Below, one piece after another: positions 46,725-57,839 of a stretch of DNA of 64,000 bases. Under the pieces are notes generated by a model that saw only the letters and a program-made list of their open reading frames with translations, was not told the DNA's origin and made no database searches. Positions within the stretch are counted from its first letter, which is position 1. Every line of letters begins with the position of its first letter. A program made the position numbers and the translations under genes. Origin of the DNA: Chloranthus sessilifolius (lineage: Eukaryota > Streptophyta > Magnoliopsida > Chloranthales > Chloranthaceae); the NCBI GenBank assembly GCA_021018995.1, contig CM037593.1, positions 44,343,810 to 44,407,809 on the forward strand, given 5' to 3'.

Positions 46725-47240
46725 AATATAATCGGTATTTAATGATAAAAAAAATCATATTTAATCGGAAACTGTAATTAGGGAATGTAATCAAGAATAA
46801 TTCAGTATAGTGTCATGCCCAAATAGATGGGAGAATTATAGATGAAAAAGAAGAAGATGATAATGATGTTGATTATGAAGGAGTTTGAGGATTGCAGGTG
46901 AGCATGGACACTAGCATAACGCACTGTTCCCCTGCACAATTAGAATTTATAGGTAATGAACCAAGGAACTCTTATTTAGTGAGAGAAATGTGAATTAGGC
47001 AACCAAATTTCGAAATAAAAAGAGAGGTTTGTTGAATATAATTCAAACTTCAAATAAAAAGAGAGGTTGATGTTGATTACTTGAAAACATCTGGTCGTTG
47101 GTTATACTCAACATGCTGACCGCTGGAACTGTCTTGCCACTTAGTGGCTGATATTTAACAAATGATAAATAATGAGACAAGGTGGATGCTAAACTTCATG
47201 GAAATATGAACAGTTGTGTACTGAAAGAATATAATTTTAC
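46725..47240. other. No gene recognised
   Basis: AT-rich sequence with a direct repeat of AAATAAAAAGAGAGGTT at about 47010 and 47052. No coding signal. Confidence 0.4.
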
Positions 47241-48146
47241 CTAATCCCAGATCGATGAGAAATAGTTTTTTCTCTTCAGTGAGTCTCTGAGGACCAAGGA
47301 AAAAGCTTTCAGGCTTTACATCCCCATGCACATACCTGGAGTAAAATTTAGTAATCATGTTTACCCCAAGACTATAATTTAGAACTTCTGTTTAGGACAG
47401 GAATATGATGTGATATTGGAAAACCAAAGGGGATTCAAATAAACTAACAAAATTGAAAAAACTAATTAGAGCTCATTATAAATGGGATCCCACCCGTTGG
47501 AATGATCTTTTCCAATATGGAGATTGCTTCGATAGCAATACAAGCAACCATAAGCTCGGCCCCAACATATCCATAACCTGTAAACATTATGATATGACGC
47601 CATAACGTATCAAAAATAGAAGAAAAGTAATACAAAGCATTAAACTCTGCAGTTGAATCATGGTTATATATTCAATAAACAAAAAAATATACTATAACAT
47701 AATGATCGCCTTGGCAACCCTAAAAGTGGACCCGAGGCATGCACGCCATGACTGCTCCCAAGAGTGTTGCCCAAATGGTAGACAACGTAAGCAAAGCAGC
47801 CATAGCATAGGCGGAAAAAATCTAAGAACCATATGACCATATTAAATAACTACAGATGACAAGCATTGTTGCATACTTGTAGACTTGCCACTCATAAGGG
47901 GGTCCATAATTACATCCTTTACCACTTCTGTGCTTGAATTTTAAAGCCACCTAAAACATGCAGAAACCATAAAAAAAATATAGACATAAATTAGTCACTC
48001 AGCCAAACAAACAAAACATGGAAAAAAAAAGAAAAAGAAGTGACACACCTCTAAGCACCAGCCCTAATAGTCATATACTTGCCCAAAGCCACCTTTCCCC
48101 AACTTTTCAGTTTTGTACATTGGAGATCCACCAACCTGAACTTGCA
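47241..48146 (-). pseudogene. Casein-kinase-1-like gene fragment (HD16/MLK type), intron-bearing and broken
   Basis: Four collinear blocks on the minus strand match plant CK1-like kinases of the HD16/MLK group. They are: VQVGGSPMYKTEKLGKGGFG at 48146-48065 (ATP loop); [20 protein letters not shown] at about 47950-47879 (VAIK-equivalent lysine); VMDMLGPSLW then, in another frame, MVACIAIEAISILEK at 47578-47500; and [14 protein letters not shown] then [13 protein letters not shown] at 47335-47242 (catalytic loop HGDVK and DLG). Introns are kept, so it is not a retrocopy. The first block runs into a stop soon after GQVY, and a frame shift with lost codons lies in the third block. The C-terminal lobe and upstream exons are missing. 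It lies antisense within what would be the second intron of the BLUS1-like gene. Confidence 0.8.
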
Positions 48147-48294
48147 GCAAAAGTAAAAATAACCCTTAAAGAATTAAATGGATGACCCAAAGAGAGAAGC
48201 AAACTATATGTAGGATACTAAAAGAGGTAGCAACTTCAACAAATATTGGTAAGGTCATTTAACACATGCAACAATGACTAAAGGAAAATATATT

Positions 48295-48532
48295 GGTATG
48301 ACCAAAAGAGAACCACGGTATCATATCATCTCAGTGTTGTTGGGTTTGGAAGTCTACTCTTTCCAACCAGCACAGTTCAATGTAATTGACGATAAATTCA
48401 GTTATTGTTGTGTGGTATGACCAAAAGAGAACCACGGTATCATATCATCTCAGTGTTGTTGGGTTTGGAAGTCTACTCTTTCCAACCAGCACAGTTCAAT
48501 GTAATTGATGATAAATTCAGTTATTGTTCTGT
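48295..48532. repeat. Tandem duplication, 119-bp unit
   Basis: Two nearly identical copies start GGTATGACCAAAAGAG at 48295 and 48414. Only a couple of bases differ, so it is recent. No open frame in it looks real. Confidence 0.95.
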
Positions 48533-49136
48533 GTTATTTCGTGTTAAGTTCTTTATGGAAGAATCTTATACTTTGATAATTGAGAAATGTAGGATGCAAT
48601 CCAATTTGCTAGGATCATTTAATAGGCATTAGACGATAGGGTTCTAAGCAATCACCTTGAATCTCCACATGCAAGGTATTTGAATAAGCCCATACCATAA
48701 GTTAAGCATTTTATCCATATGTAAAATGGATTTTTCACCTAAAACGCATTTTATGCATACATTGCCAAACAATTACTAGCCATTTTCCATGCAGTTTACG
48801 CGATAAATTTCCAGATGAGCCCTTAAAGAGAATACAATTATTGATATCAAAATTCTAAAACTAGAATAAAACATATAAAAACACACCCATATTAACAAGT
48901 ATATCTACAGTTAATGCAGTATGAAGTTTTCAAGGAGTTATTCCTAATTGATAAAGGGTTTCTGCGGCATCAACTTACGTTTCTTTTTTATTTTCCATGT
49001 TTTGTCGATGAAGATTGTGAAGATTGACTTGGGATGCAAGATTTGCAGGTTAGACCATGTGACTATAAATAATATTGATTCGTTTGGAAACTAGGTCTAG
49101 GCTATCTAGCATTACATGATATTCAAATAAGGCCCA
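48533..49136. other. No gene recognised
   Basis: Unassigned AT-rich sequence up to the chromovirus LTR. Confidence 0.4.
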
Positions 49137-50334
49137 TGATGCGTATTTTAGATCTGCCTGTTTGAATCGTGATCGGATAAAGAGGAGATGTCAAAAGAGA
49201 AAGTGAACCCATGAATGGGTTTTTTTAAAAAAAAGACCCGTTTGTTCAAAAAGAAAAAAATCTAAAATTTATTAGGGTCTTTAACTTTTAATCCCGTCAC
49301 TTTTATGCTTGGTCTATTTTGAAGTGTCAAACGAAGTCGGATTGATACGAAATTGATCATATTTGAAAGCTTATCGAAGTAGCTTTCCAACGAGCCAAAA
49401 TTTGAGCAATTCCAACAAGTATTGAAGAAGTTATGGTCAGTTTTCGGAGGCTGCACATAAAGTGACGAATTTCAAGAATCCTAATTGAATTAGGATTAGT
49501 TTATTTTTTATTTTAGAAAGTAAGAGTTGTTTCTTTTATTAGAAATAGGATTAGTTTCCTTATTGTTTAGGACTTTATTGTTTTAGAAGAATTAGGATAT
49601 TTCTTTTATTTGAATTAGGAATTAGAGTTATACTAGGATTTCTAATTTTATGCATTGGTTAGTCTATTTAAGGGCTTGTAAACACTTTTATTATTACTTT
49701 TTGGTTAATGAAAATTGCTTATACAAAATTGAGAGTTCTAAACTTTCGTGAGGGTGTGATTCTCTCAATACAGAGAGCGATTCTTCGATTTTCGCTTACG
49801 GTTTGGTGCGATGCCAACTTTTCTTCAATTTCTATTTTCTTTAGATCTATGGTTTGCGTAAGTAGCGTAATCCTAATTATTTTATTGATCTCATAAAAGC
49901 CCCAAATCAATATTTTGTTTATCATTAATTTTATTAGCCTTTTATTTTCGTTTGGTATCGAGAGAGCCCACCTGCGAGTTCGTTTGACGCCCTAAAACTA
50001 TCGGAGATCTAGCCGTTCATAAGAACCCTAGTCTTCTAGATCCGCGATAGGGAACATATACTAAAGTAACACTATTTTGGGCCGAAATTAAATCACCTAA
50101 TTGAATTTCTAGAATTTTCGTGATAATTTGTTATGAGAAATTGTTATTTTAATTGATTAAATTAATTTTAATCCTAATCTCAGCCCTAACATTACATTTA
50201 GTAAGTTCCCGCATCAAATTGGTATCAGAGCATCAATTTAGTTTTAGGGTTTTAGTGCTCATATAAGTTTTAGCGTTTATTTAAATTTTTTTTTTTTCTT
50301 GGTTTAAAAAAAAAAAAATAAAAAAAACAGAAAA

Positions 50335-50490
50335 CGTCTAGCTTTTGTCTGAAAATTTTCGTCTGGCTTTTGTCTAAAAATTTTTATCTAGCTTTTGTCT
50401 GAAATTATTCGTCTACCTTTTTGTCTACATTTAATTTTTTTTTTAAAAGCTTTTGTCTAAGTTTTTTTTTTGTCTAACTTTTGTCTTACA
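50335..50490 (+). repeat. Short tandem repeats in the chromovirus leader
   Basis: GTCTAGCTTTTGTCTGAAAA-like units of about 25-30 bp recur roughly six times between the primer site and gag. Confidence 0.75.
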
Positions 50491-50625
50491 TCACTTAGTT
50501 TCATAATTGCATATCATTTCAATCTTATTGCATTTTATTTCATTAGTGTGCACGTCCAGTGCTTGACAAAAGTCCTCATCCATTGTTGGTTCATAGTATG
50601 TCTTTTTTAGTATTGTGTCTGAGTT

Positions 50626-51330
50626 GTGTTTGTGTCAAGCATCATGTATGAGTCACTTACATGTCAATGTGACTTCCTTACCCGTCATGAAGGGGTACTA
50701 GCCAAACAAGAAAATCGCTACACTCCAAATTCTTGGCAAAGTCTCAAAAATCGTGATGAAACTAGAGTTAGGGGATACCCTCATCATCGTGAACCCGAGT
50801 ATGACCCAGCCGAGAAGTTTCTCAAATCTATTCGAGATGAGGTTCCAAATTTTGAGGGATGGATGAATCCCAAAACCTTCGTGGAGTGGTTGTCTAGTGT
50901 AGAGGAATATTTTGATTGGTATGGCATACCAACGGAGTACAAAATTAGGCTAGCAAAAATAAAGTTGGAGGGTAACGTCAAATTTTTTTGGACTTGCGTA
51001 GAACGTCGTACTGAATCTCTTCGAAATAAACACATCTCCACATGGGAGGACATGAAGGTGAGACTTATTGAAAAGTATGTTCCTTTAACACACCATCACC
51101 TTCTTCGGGGTTTGAAAACTAAGACGGATAAGTGTCTTGATTGCCTTAAGTGTCAAGGGTTTGGACATTTTGCATACCAATGCTCCACGAAATTTCTCAC
51201 TCCGAATTTATTGACTAAAAGAGAGAGTCCTAAGGAGCCGGAAAATAGGGAAGTGAAAGAAGTGTACGACCCTAGTACCGTGCTGAGTGAAGAGGAGATA
51301 AAAGAAGCTGATGAGAGTAGTTCATGTTAA
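50626..51330 (+). pseudogene. gag part of the short chromovirus
   Basis: An open frame of 234 codons. It contains a Ty3/gypsy gag core (NFEGWMNPKTFVEWLSSVEE, then YKIRLAKIKLEGNVKFFW and KVRLIEKYVP) and a zinc-knuckle CLKCQGFGHFAYQC near residue 181. Gag packages element RNA into particles. As part of a non-autonomous fossil it is listed only as a remnant. Confidence 0.75.
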
Positions 51331-51696
51331 AGAGACTTCTATTTCCCTTGTGAGTAGTGATGTTGAGTCACCCACACGTGAACCCATCGAGCCACCTGTC
51401 TATGAGTCATTGGTATTCGTAGTGTTGGGTACACACGACTTGTTGGTGCCCCTTGAATCGAGTACATGTGAGTTCAACGAACTGGGTACACAAGAACCAT
51501 TAGGGTCCATTGAATCGAGTATCCCAGAGTCTTTGGTTTTGGTTGAAGCGAGTACACATGAGTTAATCGAGTTGAGTATAGATGCATGTACACCTTTCTT
51601 AGGCCTAGCAACAAAATCTTCAGACCCATTCCTTGATACCTATCCACCTGAGCCCAATCCTATCTACCCGCCTGAACAATATGTGAAGAGGTCCGA

Positions 51697-52600
51697 TTGA
51701 ACAGTTTTGGGAGATCTATATTTGTTACTAAGGTAAAGACACACCAAGCATATCAAGAGTATCTTCTTAAGTGGAAAGGTAAACCGAAAATTGACAACAC
51801 TTGGACTGCAAGGAGAACACAATCTGAGAAACATCAGGCATACCTCATCCAGTGGAAGGGTAAGCCGAATACTAGAACACACATAGATTTTCTCCCAATA
51901 TCCATTCATCAAAGGTCATCAGAGTCTGCATCCACTTTCGCATATTGCATTCATGAGTTACATGCTGAGATTAAGAAAAGAATTAATTTGAAGAATGAAA
52001 AATATAAATTCTCTGCAGATTCTCATAGACGGTTCAAAGAATTCCAAGAGGGTGATTTTGTGATGGTTCGGAATATACTCGAGCGATTCCCGCAAGGAGT
52101 TGCAAAGAAGTTAAAAGCTCGTGGTACTGGACCCTATCAGATCTTGAAGCGTGCCGGTTCTAATGCTTATATCTTAGATCTTCCGCCGGAATTGGGGATT
52201 AGCATGACTTTCAATGTAGAGGACCTTGTTCCATTCCATGGCCCTTTAACCATCCCTGCCAACCCCTTTGAGCCTTCTACATTCGATGATCCAATTATTC
52301 TCCTTCTCACACCGTTACTCCCACCTACTCGGCAAATCCGTGAGATCATTGAAGATGTGCTAGAAGATCAGATTGTATTCACCAACCATGGGGGACTTCA
52401 GAAGTACTTGGTCAAGTAGAAGAACAAGGCCGACACAGAGAATACGTGGATTACACAAGAGTTTCAACAGATTGACCCGGATCTCTTGGAGCTCTATCAC
52501 AACCATGGGGACGTTCGATTCCAGCCGCTTCCGATCGAAGTTCCATATATATTGTCTGTGATCGAGACTGTGAAAACTCATGCCAACCAAAGTTCGAGGT
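51697..52600 (+). pseudogene. Integrase C-terminal part with chromodomain-like segments
   Basis: Two chromodomain-like stretches come first (AYQEYLLKWKGKPKIDNTWT and AYLIQWKGKPN, 51740-51890). Next are the integrase C-terminal region (FQEGDFVMVRNILERFPQG, ARGTGPYQILKRAGSNAYIL, about 52030-52220) and a further chromodomain-like stretch (LQKYLVKWKNK, ENTWITQEF, about 52390-52470). Chromodomains steer chromovirus integration to particular chromatin. Three such segments in one short interior is unusual. Confidence 0.75.
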
Positions 52601-53700
52601 CGAACTTTTTCAAAGTAGAGGGGATTGATGCGTATTTTAGATCTACCTGTTTGAATCGTGATCGGATAAAGAGGAGATGTCAAAAGAGAAAGTGGACCCA
52701 CGAATGAGTATTAAAAAAAAAAGACCCGTTTGATCAAAAAGAAAAAAATCCAAAATTTATTAGGGTCTTTAACTTTTAATATCGTCACTTTTATGTTTGG
52801 CCTATTTTGAAGCGTCAAACGAAGTCGGATTGATACGAATTGATCATATTTGAAAGCTTATCGAAGTAGCTTTCCAACGAGCCAAAATTTGAGCAATTCC
52901 GACAAGTATTGAAGAAGTTATGGTCAGTTTTCGGAGGCTGCACATAAAGTGAAGAATTTCAAGAATCCTAATTGAATTAGGATTAGTTTATTTTATTATT
53001 TTATTTTAGAAAGTAAGAGTTGTTTCTTTTATTAGAAATAGGATTAGTTTCCTTATTGTTTATGACTTTATTGTTTTAGAAGAATTATGATATTTCTTTT
53101 ATTTGAATTAGGAATTAGAGTTATACTAGGATTTCTAATTTTATGCATTGGTTAGCTTATTTAAAGGCTTGTAAACACTTTTATTATTACTTTTTGGTTC
53201 ATGAAAATTGCTTATACAAAATTGAGAGTTCTAAACTTTCGTGAAGGTGTGATTCTCTTAATACGGAGAGTGATTCTTCGATTCCCGCTTACGGTTTGGT
53301 GTGAGGCCAACTCTTCTTCCATCTCTATCTTCTTTAGATCTACGGTTTGCGTAAGTAGCGTAATCCTAATTATTTGATTGATCTCATAAAAGCCCTAAAT
53401 CAATATTTTGTTCATCATTAATTTTATTAGCCTTTTGTTTTCGTTTGATATCGAGAGAGCCAGCTTGCGAGTTCGTTCGACGCCCTAAAACTATCGGAGA
53501 TCTAGCTGTTCATAAGAACCCTAGTCTTCTAGATCCGCGATAGGGAACGTATACGAAAGTAACACTATTTTGGGCCGAAATTAAATCACCTAATTGAATT
53601 TCTAGAATTTTCGTGATAATTTATTATGAGAAATTGTTATTTTAATTGATTAAATTAATTTTAATCCTAATCTCAGCCCTAACATTGCATTTAGTAAGTT

Positions 53701-54432
53701 CTAGAATATGTAAAGTAGAAGCTATTGGAAAATAGGTAGCTTTAATGGTCCATTTTCGAACAACATGAACAAGCCAAGGGGTATGCAATATATGCAAACT
53801 CGAACAAACCAAGGGGGACGCAATGTACAACATTTCACCACTTGGAATGGAAAAAATTAATACTTTTTTGGGAGCAACTTGCTGCAATTCAAATTATGTT
53901 GTTGCAAAATTCTTAAAACAAACACTTGGTATTTTTGGGATGTGTCACGTAACATGATCTATATCGTCTGATTCAACATAGTTTAAACTAGAGGAGTCCA
54001 ACCAAATTGTGCATTGTATTGGGAAAAGGCTCCTAGATCAATCTGAATTTCAAGTCACTTGTTTCCGCTGAAATCATATGATAGAGATTGTGTTTCATGT
54101 AAATCTTTTGCACCAAAGATCTTTAGATTATAACTTTCATATTTGACGACTTTTAGGGTGTTAAAATGACAGGCTTTTGCTTTAAATGGTTTGCAAGAGC
54201 AGCATTTTGAATGAGTTATTCTACAATGCATGTCCACCCAAAATCTATTTAAAAATACTGAGGCCCATGAAGCTGCTTGATCTCACTGTTTTCTTTACCC
54301 ATGTATTATATAATTGAGAGAACCTAATGAGATGACTAGAAAACAATATCTATTCAACTTGTAAGGGCCTAATCCAAACACAGGGTTATAAAAGTATATG
54401 AGAAATTCAATAAATAGGAATGGTTTTGAAAC

Positions 54433-54470
<38 letters not shown>

Positions 54471-54474
54471 AAAA
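53701..54474. other. No gene recognised; TA microsatellite
   Basis: 53720-53850 holds an imperfect repeat of GAACAANNTGAACAAGCCAAG and CGAACAAACCAAG, each followed by GGGGNANGCAAT. (TA)n lies at 54436-54468. No coding signal. Confidence 0.45.
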
Positions 54475-54655
54475 TTGAAATATTTAGCAGAATAGGATGT
54501 GCGCAGAATTGGGTAAAATTATTTGGCCAGGAGGGATTCCATTCACAGAATTTCGGGACAAAATATTAGCAAAACAGGCTACACAGAATTCTAGGAAAAT
54601 ATTTTTTTTGCCTAGAGTTTTGTGCCATCCTGTTTTGCTAAATATTTCAGGTTTC
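54475..54655. repeat. Small inverted-repeat (hairpin) element
   Basis: GAAATATTTAGCAGAATAGGATG (54477) has its inverted copy CATCCTGTTTTGCTAAATATTTC near 54629-54651, and CACAGAATTCTAGG pairs with CCTAGAGTTTTGTG. About 180 bp in all. It may be a short MITE; no target duplication is clear. Confidence 0.6.
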
Positions 54656-54695
54656 GTTGAGGGAAGAGGTAAGTAAGAGAGGAAGAAGAGAGGTG

Positions 54696-54746
54696 ATGGA
54701 AGATGCCTACGGAGCTATTACCAATATCTCAGGAGACTCTCAACAG
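54696..54746 (+). other. Possible small first exon of an unknown gene
   Basis: A purine-rich leader (54660-54695) is followed by ATG and 17 codons, MEDAYGAITNISGDSQQ, ending at a GT donor (CAG|GTAAAA). This looks like a plant 5' exon, but I do not recognise it and see no downstream exon before the chromovirus at 55438. It could be chance. Confidence 0.2.
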
Positions 54747-54868
54747 GTAAAAAAATGTAGAATAGGTTCCCTTCTATTTTTTTTTTTTTGTTTTTTTTTT
54801 AAATTATTGGAGGAAAGAGTTAGTATTGAATACTAATAATACTTGTAATGCATTACATTATATATTTA

Positions 54869-55322
54869 TGGGTACAATTATTTACATCCTGTGAAAATTT
54901 AATCTCACCCTGTAGAAAAGGTAATCTTATCATTAAGTGCTTTGAGTTTCATGATCATGATGAGATTGTTTTTTGTCCTAATCTTCCAGATAATGGATCT
55001 TGAGATCATGGGCATGCCATCGGACGTATAGTTTTTAATTTTCATGTGTCACGCATCCCAAAATATGACCCTAAGATCATGTTTGAGCGTGATGAGCCAC
55101 ATGGTTGTTGGGGCACTTTTTGGGGACGTATCCCACATGGAAAAAAACAAATGATCGAATGATGGTATGCCCATGATCTCAAAATCCATTGTGTGAAAGA
55201 TAATGACCAAAAACGGTTCCAACCATCTAATTCAAAGCCGTTAATGGTGAGATTACCTTTCCGGCAGGGGCAAAACTACATTTAAATTACATTTTCATGG
55301 GGGTGCAAATAATGGTGCCCTT
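54869..55322. mobile_element. Foldback MITE, about 450 bp
   Basis: The left end GGGTACAATTATTTACATCC pairs with the reverse of the right end (GGGTGCAAATAATGGTGCCC). The inner arms, GTCCTAATCTTCCAGATAATG and GATCTTGAGATCATGGGCAT, also pair with the right half. The inner core belongs to the same dispersed family as the repeats at 11885 and 46303. Confidence 0.8.
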
Positions 55323-55437
55323 GTATATTTTTCTATAATTTTATCCATCTCTAAGTGCATAACTATACACAGGAAGGCAATATCAGGAATGTAACATAAA
55401 TAGCTAAGCTACTAATACTAGAATCCTTTATTTTTTG

Positions 55438-57831
55438 TGTGACGTCCCCAATTTCACACATCGGATCAATGCGCTCACTTGGAGACATCACACTACATCA
55501 CATCTCCATGATCTTACATAAATCAATTATTCCATAAAGATCCGCATATAAACGCAACGGAAAAATAACTATTAAAAGTGTACACATAAATTTTTTTTTT
55601 TTTTTTTTTATATCATCATGAGAACAATACTAAATTATGAGATAATAACCTATTATACCATATTGTATGCTTACTCCTTAAATTAAATAAAACTGAAATC
55701 AAGCATAATCCATCATTAACATGAACTTGTTCATAAAAATAAATCTGAATAAATATATAAAAATCCTTCCTAATGCATAAAGAAAAACCTATAAACTAAA
55801 CTTTAAATCCTTCTTCGCTCAAATCTGGATTTTCATCAATCATTGACACATCAACTTTATCCTCTCCATGTATGGCTGTACTCCCTGAAATCCTAAACAA
55901 TGGGTCAGTTTACCAAATAAACTGGTATGGACCAGACATGATGAGACTAATAGAAAAGGTCCATAATTCAAATCATCTCATAAAATCAAACAATAACAGA
56001 AATATAACATGTGACATAAAGAATAAGTAAAGCAATAGACTGAAACTGAAATATAGTATTAAATCTAAATAAACATTATGGCTTGGGTCTCTAACCTAAT
56101 TTCATGTGTGGCTTTTTTAATTGTGCATTTAATGCTTATGAATCGGCATACATAATAGAGATGGTTATCTCTTTTTTAATCATTATCCTAATCTTCTCTG
56201 ATCCTTCAATTAGTATCTACGTTAACCTTTACATAACTTCTCTTCACTTAAGTAGTAAGCTTAACATTAAAGATCTTCATCTCTTCAGTCTTATCATTAA
56301 TACATGGATGCATAACTTTTATTACTTGTCATTCTTATTCATGTTAATTCCTCTAGCATAAGCCCAAAGGAATTCTATCATAATCATAGAAATATTTTGT
56401 TTTCATGTGTCATGTCGTAAACGTATCTTTTCACTTTTAAGAATGCCATGAATGTACGTGCATAGAAAAACTGAAAATCAATCGATCATGCAATAGCTTT
56501 TTCACTTGTTTAGGCTTAACACATCATAAATATATAATCTCTATCGATTCCTACTTGTTTCATGTTTCGTAAATCAAACATCCTAGCTTGCATGGATTCT
56601 AAGCAATAAAATAATGATGAACATAAATAAACATTTAAGCATGATGATTAAACATAGACAATATTTGAATAGAAATTCATTGCTTGCATCCCAGGCAAAT
56701 TATGAAATTTCTAACAAATTCTGGATTTTGATGATTTGATGATTACGGATTCTAAATGATTCGGATTCTAAATGATTCTAGATTACGAACATATTCTCAA
56801 TTTTAGATGATTCGGATTCCGGATTCTAGATGATTCTCGATTTAATAGATTCTCGCATTTTGGATTCTGCACAAAATTTCGTGATCAATCACAAAACCCC
56901 GTGTACCATTGAAAAACCCACGATTAAGCATAAAAATTTAACAATCTAATATGAAGAATATTCATTAAATTAAATGAACCCTAATTCTTATTTTATTTTT
57001 GTGTTATCTACATTTCCGATTAATCTCAACATGATTTTTCCATACCTCTGGTTTTCACATAAAATTGACGTAATTCCTCTCCTTAATTCAATCTGAAGCT
57101 CTAATATGAAATTCGATTGCGTCATAAACTCCTCTCACGTTCTTCTTAAACCTTCAAACCGAAAACTCTAGGGTTCCCCTTCTAATATTCCTCTAGAATT
57201 TTTTTTTTCTCTCTCTCTCTCTCTAAGGTTATTAGGTAATAAGAGTTATATAAAAAATTCTGTAATTTAATCTCTATATTTATAATACTTTATGATTTCC
57301 TATTTTATTTTTAATTCTATTTAGAATGCTTTAAGGTTTCCTATTTAATATCTAACTCTATTTAGAATACTTTAAAGTTTCCTATTTAAGATCTAACTCT
57401 ATTTAGAATACTTTAGGTTTCCTATTTAAGATCTAACTTTATTTAGAATTTCCTACATGGGTCTTAAGTGATTCTATGGGCCTTTAATTACTTAATGGGT
57501 CTTTAATTAGTTAATGGGTTTTTAATTAATTATTAGGTCTTTAATTACTTAATGAGTCTTTAGTTACTTAATGGGTCTTTAGTTAGTTTACTAACATATT
57601 TTAAAAGTTCATTAAACATTACTAAACGCACACCAATTATTACTAACATATATTAAAGGCTTTTAGGGTAATATTAATTGGAACAATTAATTATCATGGG
57701 CCATTATTAAATAAAGTAAGCATCACATTCATGCGTAACAACTAATCACATGCATCAAATCGATCAACTAATCATAATACAAATCTAGCAAATAATTAAG
57801 GATTAAATAACGAAAAATCTCAGTCGTTACA
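55438..57831 (-). repeat. 3' LTR of the minus-strand chromovirus
   Basis: Plus-strand ends are TGTGACGTCCCC and CAGTCGTTACA. It matches 62308-64000 almost base for base over the shared part. Inside are a GATTCGGATTCTA word array (56700-56880), four units with ATCTAACTCTATTTAGAATA (about 57310-57440) and about seven units with TTAATGGGTCTTTAATTA (57470-57600). Confidence 0.9.
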
Positions 57832-57839
57832 TTCTTCCC

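Larger units (their letters stand above)
49137..53700 (+). mobile_element. Short Ty3/gypsy element with chromodomains and two LTRs
   Basis: The 5' LTR is 49137-50216 (starts TGATGCG, ends CCCGCATCA). The primer site TGGTATCAGAGC is at 50220-50231, and the 3' LTR runs 52626 to about 53700, preceded by an AGTAGAGGGGAT polypurine tract. The interior is only about 2.4 kb: a gag part and an integrase C-terminal part with chromodomain-like segments, no recognisable RT. It is therefore non-autonomous. The LTRs differ by roughly 5% in the first 200 bp, less later, so it is fairly young. The right end is not clean and no target duplication could be read. The solo LTR at 32875 is a relative. Confidence 0.85.

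Noticed and set aside
49137-53700. Segmental duplication of 49137-50216 and 52626-53700 as host DNA
   Set aside because: TG start, primer site after the first copy and polypurine tract before the second show they are LTRs of one element.
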